In this document: piece by piece, positions 28,177-36,471 of the stretch | How positions within the stretch are numbered: the first letter of the stretch is position 1 | Layout of the letters: each line of letters opens with the position of its first letter | DNA from: Halomonas sp. JB37 | GTDB lineage: Bacteria > Pseudomonadota > Gammaproteobacteria > Pseudomonadales > Halomonadaceae | Direction of reading: 5' to 3' | Assembly (NCBI RefSeq): GCF_002332255.1 | Contig: NZ_NRGW01000001.1 | Coordinates: forward strand, 3,472,001 to 3,536,000 | DNA: 64,000 bases | Made by a program: the position numbers and the translations under genes | The notes under the pieces: model-generated | Told to the model about the DNA's origin: nothing | Databases searched by the model: none | Seen by the model: only the letters and a program-made list of their open reading frames with translations

Positions 28177-29169
28177 ATGTGGCAAGGCCTACTTCTCTGT
28201 AGCGCATTAACGTTTGCAGGCTTTGTACTGACCTACCTGCCCTGGCTAGCATCCAGCGGCATCAGCCCATTAGTGACCGCATTGCTCCTGGGGCTGATAG
28301 CAGGCAACCTGCCGCTGGCACGTCATTTTACGCGTACTCAGCCAGGGCTGGACTTTGCCACCCGCTGGTTGCTTCGAGGCGGGGTCGTACTTTTCGGTTT
28401 TTCATTGACGGTACAACAAGTCTTTGCACTCGGGCCGTGGGCGTTGCTGCTGGATATAGTCGTGGTCTGCACTGTCTTAGTCGCCGGCTATCAAATCGGC
28501 ACTCGGCTGCTGGGGATGGACCGCGAAACGACGCTACTGACCTGTGCCGGCAGTGCTATCTGTGGTGCCGCCGCAGTCCTGGCCACTGAAACTACCATTC
28601 GTTCTAAGCCCGCTGCAGCGTCTATCGCAGTAGCAACGGTAGTGCTGTTTGGTACGCTAGCAATGTTTATCTACCCCTTGCTGTATCCACTGACGGGGAT
28701 GAGTGAAGGGCTCTATGGCGTTTATATTGGGGCAACCGTTCATGAAGTGGCTCAAGTCGTCGCCGCAGCCGATGCAGTGGGCCAAGCAGCGCTCACCAAT
28801 GCCGTTATCGTCAAACTCGTCAGAGTGATGTTGCTCATTCCCTTTCTGCTGATTATCGGACAATGGTGGAGTAAACAGCATGCCTCTGAAGCGGGCATTA
28901 AAACCGGGACACTGGTTGTGCCCTGGTTTGCCTTCGGCTTTATGGCTGCAGTTGGCGTTAATAGCCTCGTAGCGCTACCCAGCGCCTTGAGTCAGACGCT
29001 GGCGCTCGCTGGGCAGATGGCATTAGCGATGGCCATGGCCGCCTTAGGTTTCGGTACACGAATAGCAACGCTCGTCGAATTAGGTATTCGTCCCTTTATT
29101 CTAGGACTCATACTATTTGTGCTGTTATTGGTCGGCGGCGGCTTGCTCAGCCGGCTACTCATGGGCTAA
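28177..29169 (+). CDS. yeiH: YeiH-family putative sulfate exporter (UPF0324)
   Basis: A 330-residue membrane protein with about ten hydrophobic segments. Family features are PWLASSGISPLVTALLLGLI near the N-terminus, LLRGGVVLFGFSLTVQQV, the conserved TCAGSAICGAAAVLATE block and YIGATVHEVAQVVAA. Members are called putative sulfate exporters or YeiH proteins; transport of oxidised sulphur compounds is a family-level inference. AAAGG lies about 10 bases before the ATG. Its stop overlaps the 3' end of convergent argA by four bases. Confidence 0.88.
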   Translation: MWQGLLLCSALTFAGFVLTYLPWLASSGISPLVTALLLGLIAGNLPLARHFTRTQPGLDFATRWLLRGGVVLFGFSLTVQQVFALGPWALLLDIVVVCTVLVAGYQIGTRLLGMDRETTLLTCAGSAICGAAAVLATETTIRSKPAAASIAVATVVLFGTLAMFIYPLLYPLTGMSEGLYGVYIGATVHEVAQVVAAADAVGQAALTNAVIVKLVRVMLLIPFLLIIGQWWSKQHASEAGIKTGTLVVPWFAFGFMAAVGVNSLVALPSALSQTLALAGQMALAMAMAALGFGTRIATLVELGIRPFILGLILFVLLLVGGGLLSRLLMG

Positions 29170-30479
29170 GCCAGTGCTTTCACCAACACTTTCGATTTGC
29201 GCGCGTGGTTGTAGGCCTCACGTTTAAGCGGTGGCAAATCATCTAGGCTGGCAGCGTGAAATCCGCGTTCAACAAACCAGTGCGCGGTATGCGTAGTGAG
29301 CACGAATATCTCGCTAAGCCCCCGCTGGCGGGCGCGACGCTCTAAGGCTTCCACCAAGCTTTCGCCGCGCTCGCCGCCACGGTAGCTGTCGTGTACCGCA
29401 ACACAGGCCAGTTCGGCAATGCGCGTATCGGGAAACACATGTAGCGCCGCGCAGCCAATCACCATGCCGTCGCGCTCAATGACCATGTAATCATCAATGT
29501 CGTGCTCTAGGCGTTCTCTTGAGCGCGCAACCAGCATACCGCGGCGCTCTAATGGCTCTAGCAGCTCCAGTAAGCCCGTCACATCGTTGAGCGTGGCCGG
29601 GCGCAGCTGTTCGTAGCGATGCTGAGTAATCATGGTGCCCACGCCGTCGCGAGTGAAAAGCTCGCCCAGCAAAGCGTCATGGTTGCGCCAGGAAAGGAGA
29701 TGCGTGCGCGCTACACCCTGCCGTGCCGCCGTGCAGGCGGCCTGTAAATGGCGGGCTAATTCACTGCCTGGCAATGCGGCGTTTAAACGCGGTTCCGCTT
29801 CTGCCGGAGAAAGCTGGCGCAGCAGTGCCCCACACTCATCATCTAAGCCTTCGGATTCACCGAGCAGAATCAGCTTATCGGCCTTTAGCGCCACGGCGGC
29901 GTGCTGGGCGACTTCGGCGGCATCCAGATCAAACACCTCGCCCGTACTTGAAAAGCCCAGCGGTGGCAGCAGCACTAACGAGCCCTTCTCCAGCAGGCCT
30001 TCAATGGCGCTGGCCCGCACGCGACGCACTTCCCCGCCATGGTCAAAGTCCACACCTTCTCTTACGCCGAGCGGCTTGGCGGTCACGAGATTGCCAGAGA
30101 TCACGCTAAGCTCAACGCCGTGCAGCGGCGTACTGGGCAGCCCAAGGGAAAGCCGCGCTTCTAACCACAGCCGTTGGTGCGCGGCGACTTGCTCCACGTG
30201 CATCATCACGGCGCGGTCGGCGACCCAGCGGCCATCAATACGCGTGGGCTCAACGCCCGCCGTCGTTAAGGCTTCCTGCACCTGAGGGCGAGTGCCAAAC
30301 ACCACGACCAAGCGCACGCCCAGCGTATGCAGTAGCGCTAAATCTTGAATCAGCTGCTCCCCGCGGCCAGAGGCCATCGCTTCGCCTTCAATTAAGATGA
30401 CAAAGGTTCGCCCCCGGTGCGCATTAATGTAGGGGGAAGCGTTACGAAACCAATCGACAAAGGGGAAGCGCGTATCCAA
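29166..30479 (-). CDS. argA: Amino-acid N-acetyltransferase (N-acetylglutamate synthase)
   Basis: A 437-residue classic ArgA that acetylates glutamate to start arginine synthesis. The N-terminal amino acid kinase-like domain (residues about 15-285; ayins such as RGRTFVILIEGEAMA and LLPPLGFSSTGEVFDLDA) carries the arginine feedback site; the C-terminal GNAT domain (about 295-437) has DDYMVIERDGMVIGCAALH and the acetyl-CoA loop VHDSYRGGERGESLVEALE, then FVLTTHTAHWFVERGF. Length is that of the E. coli enzyme (443). Monocistronic; the upstream hairpin at 30552-30620 terminates the preceding gene. No clear ArgR box was found. Confidence 0.95.
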   Translation of the reverse strand: MDTRFPFVDWFRNASPYINAHRGRTFVILIEGEAMASGRGEQLIQDLALLHTLGVRLVVVFGTRPQVQEALTTAGVEPTRIDGRWVADRAVMMHVEQVAAHQRLWLEARLSLGLPSTPLHGVELSVISGNLVTAKPLGVREGVDFDHGGEVRRVRASAIEGLLEKGSLVLLPPLGFSSTGEVFDLDAAEVAQHAAVALKADKLILLGESEGLDDECGALLRQLSPAEAEPRLNAALPGSELARHLQAACTAARQGVARTHLLSWRNHDALLGELFTRDGVGTMITQHRYEQLRPATLNDVTGLLELLEPLERRGMLVARSRERLEHDIDDYMVIERDGMVIGCAALHVFPDTRIAELACVAVHDSYRGGERGESLVEALERRARQRGLSEIFVLTTHTAHWFVERGFHAASLDDLPPLKREAYNHARKSKVLVKALA

Positions 30480-30551
30480 GGGCCGCTCTCCGGCAGCAGG
30501 TGAAAGAAACAGGCTGTTATCACGTTCAACTGGGCTACTTTAACAGAGCAT

Positions 30552-30620
30552 AAAAAACAGCGGCACCTTCAATTGCATATCTGCTAATTCTCATGCAGAT
30601 CGCGATGAAGAGTGCCGCCG
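30552..30620 (-). terminator. Branched hairpin terminator downstream of pit
   Basis: On the minus strand, an outer stem (GCGGCACTCTTCA against TGAAGGTGCCGC, one bulge) encloses an inner stem (ATCTGC/GCAGAT), followed by TGTTTTTT. It lies about 80 bases past the phosphate transporter stop and just upstream of argA, so it separates the two transcripts. Confidence 0.7.
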
Positions 30621-30701
30621 TTATTTTCATGCCTGCTTGGCTGATTTAGCCGAGCCGATTTACCAGAACCAAGTTAATAAGACCAAGCTAGTAGAGCCGG
30701 C

Positions 30702-31967
30702 CTAGCCGAACATGCCTTTAAACATAAAGAAGAACAAAATAGCCAGGCCTGCGCCCGCGGGCAGCGTAATCAGCCACGAAATAGCAATGGTGCCAATCAC
30801 GCGCAGGTTAAGGGCGGCCATGCCGCGCGCTAAACCAACCCCCAGCACAGCGCCAACCAGGGTATGCGTCGTTGAGATAGGCAAGCCGGTACCCGAGGCC
30901 AAGACGACGGTGCTTGCGGCAGCCAGAGTGGCGGCAAAACCTCGGCTTGGGGTGAGTTCGGTAATGCCGGTACCCACTGTCGCAATCACTCTGTGACCGT
31001 AGGTCACAAGGCCTACCACGATCCCCGCGCCGCCCAGCATAAGCACCCACCAGGGCACTAACGCAGCGCTGTCGATCACGCCATCGCTACGTACAACGCT
31101 AATGACCGCGGCGAGAGGGCCCACTGCGTTCGCTACGTCATTCGAGCCGTGCGCAAACGCCATTGCACAAGCGGTGAAGATCATCAGCACGCCAAACACG
31201 CGTTCAACGTTAGCGTAGCCAAAGTGGTCGTTCGCATTTTGCTCGAACTTAATGCGTCGCTGCATAACGATGCCCAGGCCCATAATGGCGATGCCGAGCA
31301 CAATCGAAAGCAACAAGCTTTGCCCAAAACTGAGGTTTAAACCTACGTGCGACAAGCCTTTGGTCAGCGTGACCATCGAGACAATAAAGCCCACCAGGAA
31401 AACGTAACCGGGTACGTAGCGCTTAGCCGCTGCAAGCGGGTCGCTGCTTTCAAAAATCAGATGCTGAACAGACTTAAAGAGGACATAGGCGATGGTACCC
31501 GCGAGCAGCGGCGAAATGAGCCAGCTAGAGGCAATTTGACCTACCTTGCCCCACGCCACCGCATCAACCCCCAGACCCACCGCGCCAAAACCGACGATAG
31601 CGCCCACAATAGAGTGCGTGGTAGACACCGGCCAGCCGCGTGCTGAAGCAATCAACAACCAAATGGCGGCAGCTAACAGTGCCGACAACATGCCGTAAAC
31701 TAATAGCTGAGGATTGGCTTCCAATAGTTCGGGGTCAAGTATCCCACCGCGAATGGTGGCGGTGACTTCACCACCGGCGAGCCATGCGCCTAGAAACTCA
31801 AAGATAACGGCAATAAGGATGGCTTGCTTGATGGTGATCGCTTTCGACCCCACCGAGGTTCCCATGGCATTGGCTACATCGTTCGCACCAACGCCCCAAG
31901 CCATAAAGAAGCCGAACAAACAGGCCAGGATAATGAAGATTTCACCGTGCTGGGCAATAATCAGCAT
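30702..31967 (-). CDS. pit: PiT-family inorganic phosphate transporter
   Basis: A 421-residue low-affinity phosphate permease driven by a cation gradient. The two PiT signature repeats are present: GANDVANAMGTSVGSKAITI near residue 27 and AFAHGSNDVANAVGPLAAV near 270. About ten membrane segments; the C-terminal half has SRGFAATLAAASTVVLASGT and GLPISTTHTLVGAVLGVG, mirrored by WPVSTTHSIVGAIVGFG in the first half. It starts 10 bases after the DUF47 gene, a standard pair. Whether it uses H+ or Na+ cannot be told. Confidence 0.93.
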   Translation of the reverse strand: MLIIAQHGEIFIILACLFGFFMAWGVGANDVANAMGTSVGSKAITIKQAILIAVIFEFLGAWLAGGEVTATIRGGILDPELLEANPQLLVYGMLSALLAAAIWLLIASARGWPVSTTHSIVGAIVGFGAVGLGVDAVAWGKVGQIASSWLISPLLAGTIAYVLFKSVQHLIFESSDPLAAAKRYVPGYVFLVGFIVSMVTLTKGLSHVGLNLSFGQSLLLSIVLGIAIMGLGIVMQRRIKFEQNANDHFGYANVERVFGVLMIFTACAMAFAHGSNDVANAVGPLAAVISVVRSDGVIDSAALVPWWVLMLGGAGIVVGLVTYGHRVIATVGTGITELTPSRGFAATLAAASTVVLASGTGLPISTTHTLVGAVLGVGLARGMAALNLRVIGTIAISWLITLPAGAGLAILFFFMFKGMFG

Positions 31968-31977
31968 ACAAGTCCCC

Positions 31978-32658
31978 TTAGCGGGCTGTCAGAATCTGTA
32001 AGCGGCTACCCACGCGCTCGGCGCGGTCAGATAATTCACCCACCCATTCAATGATTTTATAAAGAAAAATCACATCGACGGGTGGCAGCTGACTTTCAAG
32101 CGCGAACAGTTGGCGACGAATAGTCACCTGCTGGTCATCGGCCTGGTGTTCGAGAATATGCAGTTCACGGATCATTCGATGCATGACATCAGCGACGTTA
32201 CGTCCAAAGCCTGACTCAAGCAGATCTTTGAGCTCTTCCAATGCCTGACGGGCTTGCGCAACACAAGCAACGCTTGTGCGGATATAATCGCGCATCGGTT
32301 CAGCCAGCTCATCCGGCACACGCATTTTACGGCCCATCATAATGCCGGTAATGTCGCGCACCTTATTGGCGATTTTGTCCTGTACGCTAATGAGATCAAG
32401 CAGATCAGACCGCGACACCGGTAAAAACATGGTGTTGGGCAGGTTCAATCGCAACTCAGTTTTCAGCGTATCAGCGTCATGCTCTAAGCGGGTGACGTTT
32501 TCGCGCAGCTCAGCCGCTTTGATCCAGTCGTCTGCCAGGGTTGCTTCGAAAAACGGCAACAGCTGGTCGGCACATTCGTTTGCCTTGACGATATGGGCCA
32601 ATAACGGCTGGAATGGCGAGCGGCCAAACATCGAAGAAAAAGGATTGGAGGTAACCAT
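31978..32658 (-). CDS. DUF47/TIGR00153 PhoU-like protein
   Basis: A 226-residue helical protein of the PhoU-related DUF47 family, marked by NPFSSMFGRSPFQPLLAHI at the N-terminus, LEHDADTLKTELRLNLPNTM and FLPVSRSDLLDLISVQDKIA. In many bacteria it is co-encoded with PiT permeases and thought to regulate them (yjgA/pit-accessory role). It is the first gene of a two-gene operon with pit and is divergent from the CYTH gene. A promoter match lies 45 bases upstream. Confidence 0.9.
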   Translation of the reverse strand: MVTSNPFSSMFGRSPFQPLLAHIVKANECADQLLPFFEATLADDWIKAAELRENVTRLEHDADTLKTELRLNLPNTMFLPVSRSDLLDLISVQDKIANKVRDITGIMMGRKMRVPDELAEPMRDYIRTSVACVAQARQALEELKDLLESGFGRNVADVMHRMIRELHILEHQADDQQVTIRRQLFALESQLPPVDVIFLYKIIEWVGELSDRAERVGSRLQILTAR

Positions 32659-32703
32659 AATGCCTTTTAGCCTGTTTTCGGAAAGCCTGGAAATGGCGGC
32701 GCC

Positions 32704-32732
32704 AGTATAAAGAGTGCGCTCGCCGCCGTCAT
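32704..32732 (-). promoter_or_regulatory. Putative promoter of the DUF47-pit operon
   Basis: On the minus strand, -10 TATACT (32704-32709, preceded by TT) and -35-like ATGACG (32727-32732) with a 17-bp spacer, about 45 bases upstream of the DUF47 start. The -35 matches the consensus at four of six positions. Confidence 0.45.
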
Positions 32733-32795
32733 GAAAAGTTCATAAATGTAATCAAATATTCATCTATATGTCACGATAGCGAGGTGGCGATTGCC

Positions 32796-33695
32796 ATGAA
32801 ACCCCCCATTCCTCTAGAAGTAGAGATTAAGCTGGCGCTCCCCCCCACGGGGCCGGCTGCGCTAAGCCAACACCCGCTTCTCGCTTCAGTTCCCGTATCT
32901 CAACACGCATTGGCCAACATCTATTTCGATACCCCGACAAACGATCTAGCCAAAGCGCGCATTGCCGTTCGCCTGCGCGAAATCGATGGTAACGTGCTGC
33001 ACACTGTCAAAACAGCAGGCCAAGGTAGCGGCGGGCTTTCTCAACGCCAAGAGTGGGAGTGGCAAGCTCCCGGCCCGCAGTTAGACCTCACGGCGCTTGC
33101 CAAGCTGCCCCCTTTTCAAGGCGAGCTTGCGCAGGCGCTGCCCTCACTCGTTCCGACGTTACGCACTGACTTCACGCGGCGCTGCTGGCAGTTAACCAGC
33201 GGCCTTTCAAGCATCGCTGCAACCGAGACTGACAACCATATTGAGCTGGTATTGGATCAAGGCGAGATTATTAGCGGTAGCTACCGCACACCTATCTGTG
33301 AAATAGAGCTTGAGTTAAAAAGGGGCGAACCAGAGGCGCTGTGGACATTAGCACTAGCGCTTGCTGAGCAGGTTCCTCTGCGCCCATCAGACAGCAGCAA
33401 AGCAGCGCGCGGTAATATGCTAAGTGCCCAGCACTGGCCGTTACCCGACGCGCAAACCCCGGCGCAATGGCTGCACCGCGCCACGCTGGCGCTAGATGCC
33501 TACCATGACAGCCAGCAAGCAAGCTTTCTAGCAAAAGCCCATCAGGCTATCAACACGCTGGCGGAACATCCTGAGTTAGATGCCCTTGCACGCACTTATG
33601 CCCTGGCACTGCCGAGCGCCCTGGACGCCCAAGGCCAGCCACAGGCCGCTTACGGCAGCGCGGCGTTAGCACTCGCCTATCGCTTGGCGTACTAA
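32796..33695 (+). CDS. CYTH-domain protein (inorganic triphosphatase-like)
   Basis: A 299-residue CYTH protein. The hallmark E-x-E-x-K is at the N-terminus (LEVEIKLAL, Glu8, Glu10, Lys12), followed by YFDTP, RLREIDG, TVKTAG and CEIELELKRGE, which line the triphosphate tunnel. Relatives such as YgiF hydrolyse inorganic triphosphate. After about residue 200 the sequence is Ala-rich and helical but much shorter than a full CHAD domain. ATG 32796 is preferred to an in-frame GTG at 32784, because GAGGTGG then serves as ribosome-binding site. It is divergent from the phosphate-transport operon and 47 bases before the ion channel gene. Confidence 0.85.
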   Translation: MKPPIPLEVEIKLALPPTGPAALSQHPLLASVPVSQHALANIYFDTPTNDLAKARIAVRLREIDGNVLHTVKTAGQGSGGLSQRQEWEWQAPGPQLDLTALAKLPPFQGELAQALPSLVPTLRTDFTRRCWQLTSGLSSIAATETDNHIELVLDQGEIISGSYRTPICEIELELKRGEPEALWTLALALAEQVPLRPSDSSKAARGNMLSAQHWPLPDAQTPAQWLHRATLALDAYHDSQQASFLAKAHQAINTLAEHPELDALARTYALALPSALDAQGQPQAAYGSAALALAYRLAY

Positions 33696-33742
33696 ACCGC
33701 GCTACGCTAGCGCTGAATGAGTGCCCACTTCAGGATGACGCA

Positions 33743-34624
33743 ATGAATTTTCACCTAACGCCAGCCACGGAAGGCCTGCGTAGCCGCCTGTTTCATATCA
33801 TATTCGAGTCCGACACACCGGGGGCGAAAGCATTTGATATCGCCTTGATTGTGGCCATTTTGGTGAGCGTCGCGGTAATTCTGCTGGGCAGCATTGAAAT
33901 TTATGCTGAGCGCTACGGGGACATATTTTTCTACACGGAATGGGTCCTGACGCTGCTGTTCAGCATTGAGCTGCTCGTTCGCATCTATTGCCTGGAACGT
34001 CCTCTTCTCTACCTCAAAAGCTTTTATGGAATCGTCGATTTAATTGCGATTTTACCTACTTGGCTCGTTCTTTTAGTACCCGGCGCCCACGCACTGGTGA
34101 TTGTGCGGCTACTACGAGTACTACGTATTTTCCGTATTTTTCGCTTGATGGCGTTTGTCGGTGAAGCCAACCTACTAATCGATGCCCTGAAGCGCAGCTT
34201 GCACCAGATTCTGCTGTTCTTCTTCTCTATTTTGATGGTGGTGACGCTATTTGCGGCCTTGATGTACACCATCGAATCGCCGGAGGCAGGCTTCACTAGC
34301 ATTCCCATGTCGATGTACTGGGCTATCGTTAGCATGACGACGGTGGGTTATGGCGACATCGTTCCTGCGACACCGTTAGGCAAGGCGATCACCATGGTGC
34401 TGATGTTACTCGGCTACTCGATTATCGCCGTGCCCACCGGTATTTTCTCGGCACAGGTGATTCGCTCGATACGTGAAGATCGCCACTCGGAAGAAACCTG
34501 CCCCGGATGCGGGCATGAGCAGCATGACAAACGCGCACGCTACTGCATGCGCTGTGGTACCTGGTTAGACGAGGACAGCGAAGACCCGCGCAAGAAAGAC
34601 GAAGAAAAACAAGATGAAGACTAA
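33743..34624 (+). CDS. Voltage-gated potassium channel (six-TM ion transporter)
   Basis: A 293-residue Kv-like channel subunit. Six membrane segments; S4 carries regularly spaced arginines (RLLRVLRIFRIFRL, residues 122-135) and the pore holds the K+ selectivity filter TTVGYGD at 199-205. The cytoplasmic C-terminus has two CxxC motifs (CPGCGHEQHDKRARYCMRCG, about 254-273) predicting a zinc ribbon, then a strongly charged acidic/basic tail. Such channels set membrane potential and potassium efflux, relevant in a halophile. It ends at 34624 with a terminator just after. Confidence 0.92.
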   Translation: MNFHLTPATEGLRSRLFHIIFESDTPGAKAFDIALIVAILVSVAVILLGSIEIYAERYGDIFFYTEWVLTLLFSIELLVRIYCLERPLLYLKSFYGIVDLIAILPTWLVLLVPGAHALVIVRLLRVLRIFRIFRLMAFVGEANLLIDALKRSLHQILLFFFSILMVVTLFAALMYTIESPEAGFTSIPMSMYWAIVSMTTVGYGDIVPATPLGKAITMVLMLLGYSIIAVPTGIFSAQVIRSIREDRHSEETCPGCGHEQHDKRARYCMRCGTWLDEDSEDPRKKDEEKQDED

Positions 34625-34625
34625 A

Positions 34626-34658
34626 ACGCGCCCCAGGATAACGAAACCTGGGACGCGC
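34626..34658 (+). terminator. Hairpin terminator after the potassium channel gene
   Basis: ACGCGCCCCAGG (34626-34637) pairs with CCTGGGACGCGC (34647-34658) with one internal mismatch/bulge, 9-nt loop, followed by TTCTCTTTTA. It sits between convergent genes and may serve both. Confidence 0.65.
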
Positions 34659-34709
34659 AGTTCTCTTTTACTGAGGTAACAAGAGATCAAGGGGCTGGAG
34701 TATTAAGGA

Positions 34710-35486
34710 TCACTCCGCTTCGAGCGGCGCGTCCCAGGCATCTAACTCGGCCTCACTCCAAGCACCGTAGGTCGCATTGGGGAATACAATCCAATCCTTG
34801 CCAAAGCGCTCTGCATTATCGTTTACAAGCTCGTGCTGTTGGGCAAGGTCGGCACCTGCAAAATCATCCGCAAAATCGTGCAACGAATCGCCTAACTGCA
34901 TGACCAGCGTGTGACTCTCAACCACCTCCGCGCGCCGTTCTTCTTTAGCAGGCCCCAGCAGCATCACGCTCTGCTCAGATACTTGGGGCAGCGCTAACGC
35001 GTCTAGCGTGGCGATTGTGTCGGCCTCATTCTCCTGGTAGCGATCAGAAACGTAAAAAATAGCCACGCCCTGCTCATCCGCGTAATCCAGGAACGCTTTG
35101 GCGCCCGGCATTAAACGCGGCTCACCTTCACGCTCCCAGTGCTTCCAAGTATCCCAAGCGGTGTAGTCGTGGCACGCCTGCATGTCGCGAACCAGCAGCG
35201 CGCTATTGTCCAGCACCGTTTCATCCAGGTCGGTCATGATGGCTAAGCCGTCGCTGCCACCATGAGCTTCAATTTGATCTTTGAGTCGGTAGGTGGCGAG
35301 AGCAAAACCCTGACGCTGAAGGGCTGCGGCTTCAGCAGACTGCTGTTGATAGCGTAGGCCCATCGCATAAGCTTCCTGGGCACACATTTCTGCGTCATCG
35401 CTGTCCGCGTGGCTGGTCAGCGGTAGAGCAGTAAGGCTGGCTAAGGCAGCAAAGGTGCAGAGGCGAGAAGTGAAAAGCATCTTCAT
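34710..35486 (-). CDS. e(P4)-type acid phosphatase/5'-nucleotidase (HAD superfamily), secreted
   Basis: A 258-residue class C acid phosphatase. A signal peptide (residues 1 to about 26: KMLFTSRL, hydrophobic core LCTFAALASLTALPL, then TSHA|DSDD) is followed by the HAD nucleophile motif MTDLDETVLDN, with both catalytic aspartates, YVSDR (motif II) and GDSLHDFADD (motif IV). These enzymes dephosphorylate nucleotides such as NMN in the periplasm for salvage. Unlike H. influenzae e(P4) there is no lipobox cysteine at the cleavage site, so a soluble periplasmic form is predicted. ATG 35486 has AGGAG upstream; the 35516 extension is rejected. Confidence 0.88.
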   Translation of the reverse strand: MKMLFTSRLCTFAALASLTALPLTSHADSDDAEMCAQEAYAMGLRYQQQSAEAAALQRQGFALATYRLKDQIEAHGGSDGLAIMTDLDETVLDNSALLVRDMQACHDYTAWDTWKHWEREGEPRLMPGAKAFLDYADEQGVAIFYVSDRYQENEADTIATLDALALPQVSEQSVMLLGPAKEERRAEVVESHTLVMQLGDSLHDFADDFAGADLAQQHELVNDNAERFGKDWIVFPNATYGAWSEAELDAWDAPLEAE

Positions 35487-35675
35487 TGAATGATCTCCTG
35501 GGCTAGGTGATCTCAAAAAGACGAGGCGACTCCGCGCCTTAAAGGATCACGATTTATTATCGAAAAGAATCATTAGGATCATATTTTATTTTCATTGAAC
35601 AATCAAATAACTAAAAAAAGACAAACCGCCACCTCGATCATGCTACGAGCCGGGGATTTGCCTTGAAGAGAGCTT

Positions 35676-36299
35676 TTAGCCTACGAAAGGAGCAATATCG
35701 CCCCGCCCTTCACGAATGATTTTGGGCGGCAGCTCGCGTAGATCAATAACGCTTGTTGGGTCTAAATGGCAGGCGCCGCCGTCAATAATGGCGTCCAAAT
35801 GGGCGCCAAAACGCTCGCGGATCTCTTCCGGGTCATTCATGGGCAACGTCTCGCCCACCGGAATTAGCGTCACGCTCATCAACGGTTCACCCAGCGCAGC
35901 TAAAAGCGCATGGGTGATGCGGTGATCCGGCACGCGCACGCCAATAGAGCGCCGCTTAGGATGCAGCAACAGGCGAGGCACCTCAGAAGTGGCATCCAAA
36001 ATATACGTGTAAGGCCCTGGCGTGTGGGCTTTCAGCAGTCTAAAAACGTCGTTGTCGACTTTGGCGTAAGTGCCGATTTCTGACAAATCAGAGCACACCA
36101 GCGTAAAGTTGTGCTTGTCGTCCAGCGAGCGCAGCCATTTGATTTTCTCAACCGCTTTTTTCTCGCCCAAATGACAGCCCAAGGCATAGCCTGAGTCGGT
36201 GGGATACGCCACAACGCCGCCCTTGCGAATAATCGCAATGGCCTGGTCGATTAGACGCTTCTGGGGATTTTCTGGGTGAATCTGAAAATACTGGCTCAT
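35676..36299 (-). CDS. yciO: YciO-type Sua5/YrdC family protein
   Basis: A 207-residue YrdC-fold protein. It reads almost collinearly with E. coli YciO: SQYFQIHPENPQKRLIDQA, RKGGVVAYPTDSGYALGCHL, HNFTLVCSDLSE, HTPGPYTYILDAT, GVRVPDH and IIREGRGDIAPF at the C-terminus. The K-x-R...S-x-N-type residues of bona fide TsaC are replaced by the YciO pattern, so tRNA threonylcarbamoyladenylate synthesis is not assured; YciO has been reported with only weak activity of that kind. It lies next to yciV, an association conserved in enterobacteria. Confidence 0.9.
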   Translation of the reverse strand: MSQYFQIHPENPQKRLIDQAIAIIRKGGVVAYPTDSGYALGCHLGEKKAVEKIKWLRSLDDKHNFTLVCSDLSEIGTYAKVDNDVFRLLKAHTPGPYTYILDATSEVPRLLLHPKRRSIGVRVPDHRITHALLAALGEPLMSVTLIPVGETLPMNDPEEIRERFGAHLDAIIDGGACHLDPTSVIDLRELPPKIIREGRGDIAPFVG

Positions 36300-36315
36300 G
36301 AAACTGCTCCTGTCC

Positions 36316-36341
36316 TAAAATCCTATCTTAAAATCCTATCT
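36316..36341. repeat. Tandem 13-bp repeat, two units
   Basis: TAAAATCCTATCT occurs twice head to tail just upstream of yciO. It lies in the short yciV-yciO intergenic gap together with the degenerate array at 36389-36445. Confidence 0.8.
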
Positions 36342-36388
36342 TCAACCCTGTTCATACAGCATAGCTGACCTTGCGGTGACGTGGCCCA

Positions 36389-36445
36389 GTCTTTACAAGT
36401 AGGTCTTTACCAGCATGTCTTTAACAAGCACGCCTTTAAAAGCAC
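36389..36445. repeat. Degenerate 14-15-bp tandem array, four units
   Basis: Four successive units: GTCTTTACAAGTAG, GTCTTTACCAGCAT, GTCTTTAACAAGCAC and GCCTTTAAAAGCAC. The common core is G[TC]CTTTA-A-AGCA. It fills most of the gap between yciV and yciO. No coding or hairpin explanation is apparent. Confidence 0.65.
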
Positions 36446-36471
36446 ATCACTATCGGCCGACAAACACCGGG

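Noticed and set aside
29632..30285. 217-codon plus-strand frame opposite argA
   Set aside because: Composition (Ser, Arg, Pro) is that of an antisense frame; argA is well supported on the other strand.
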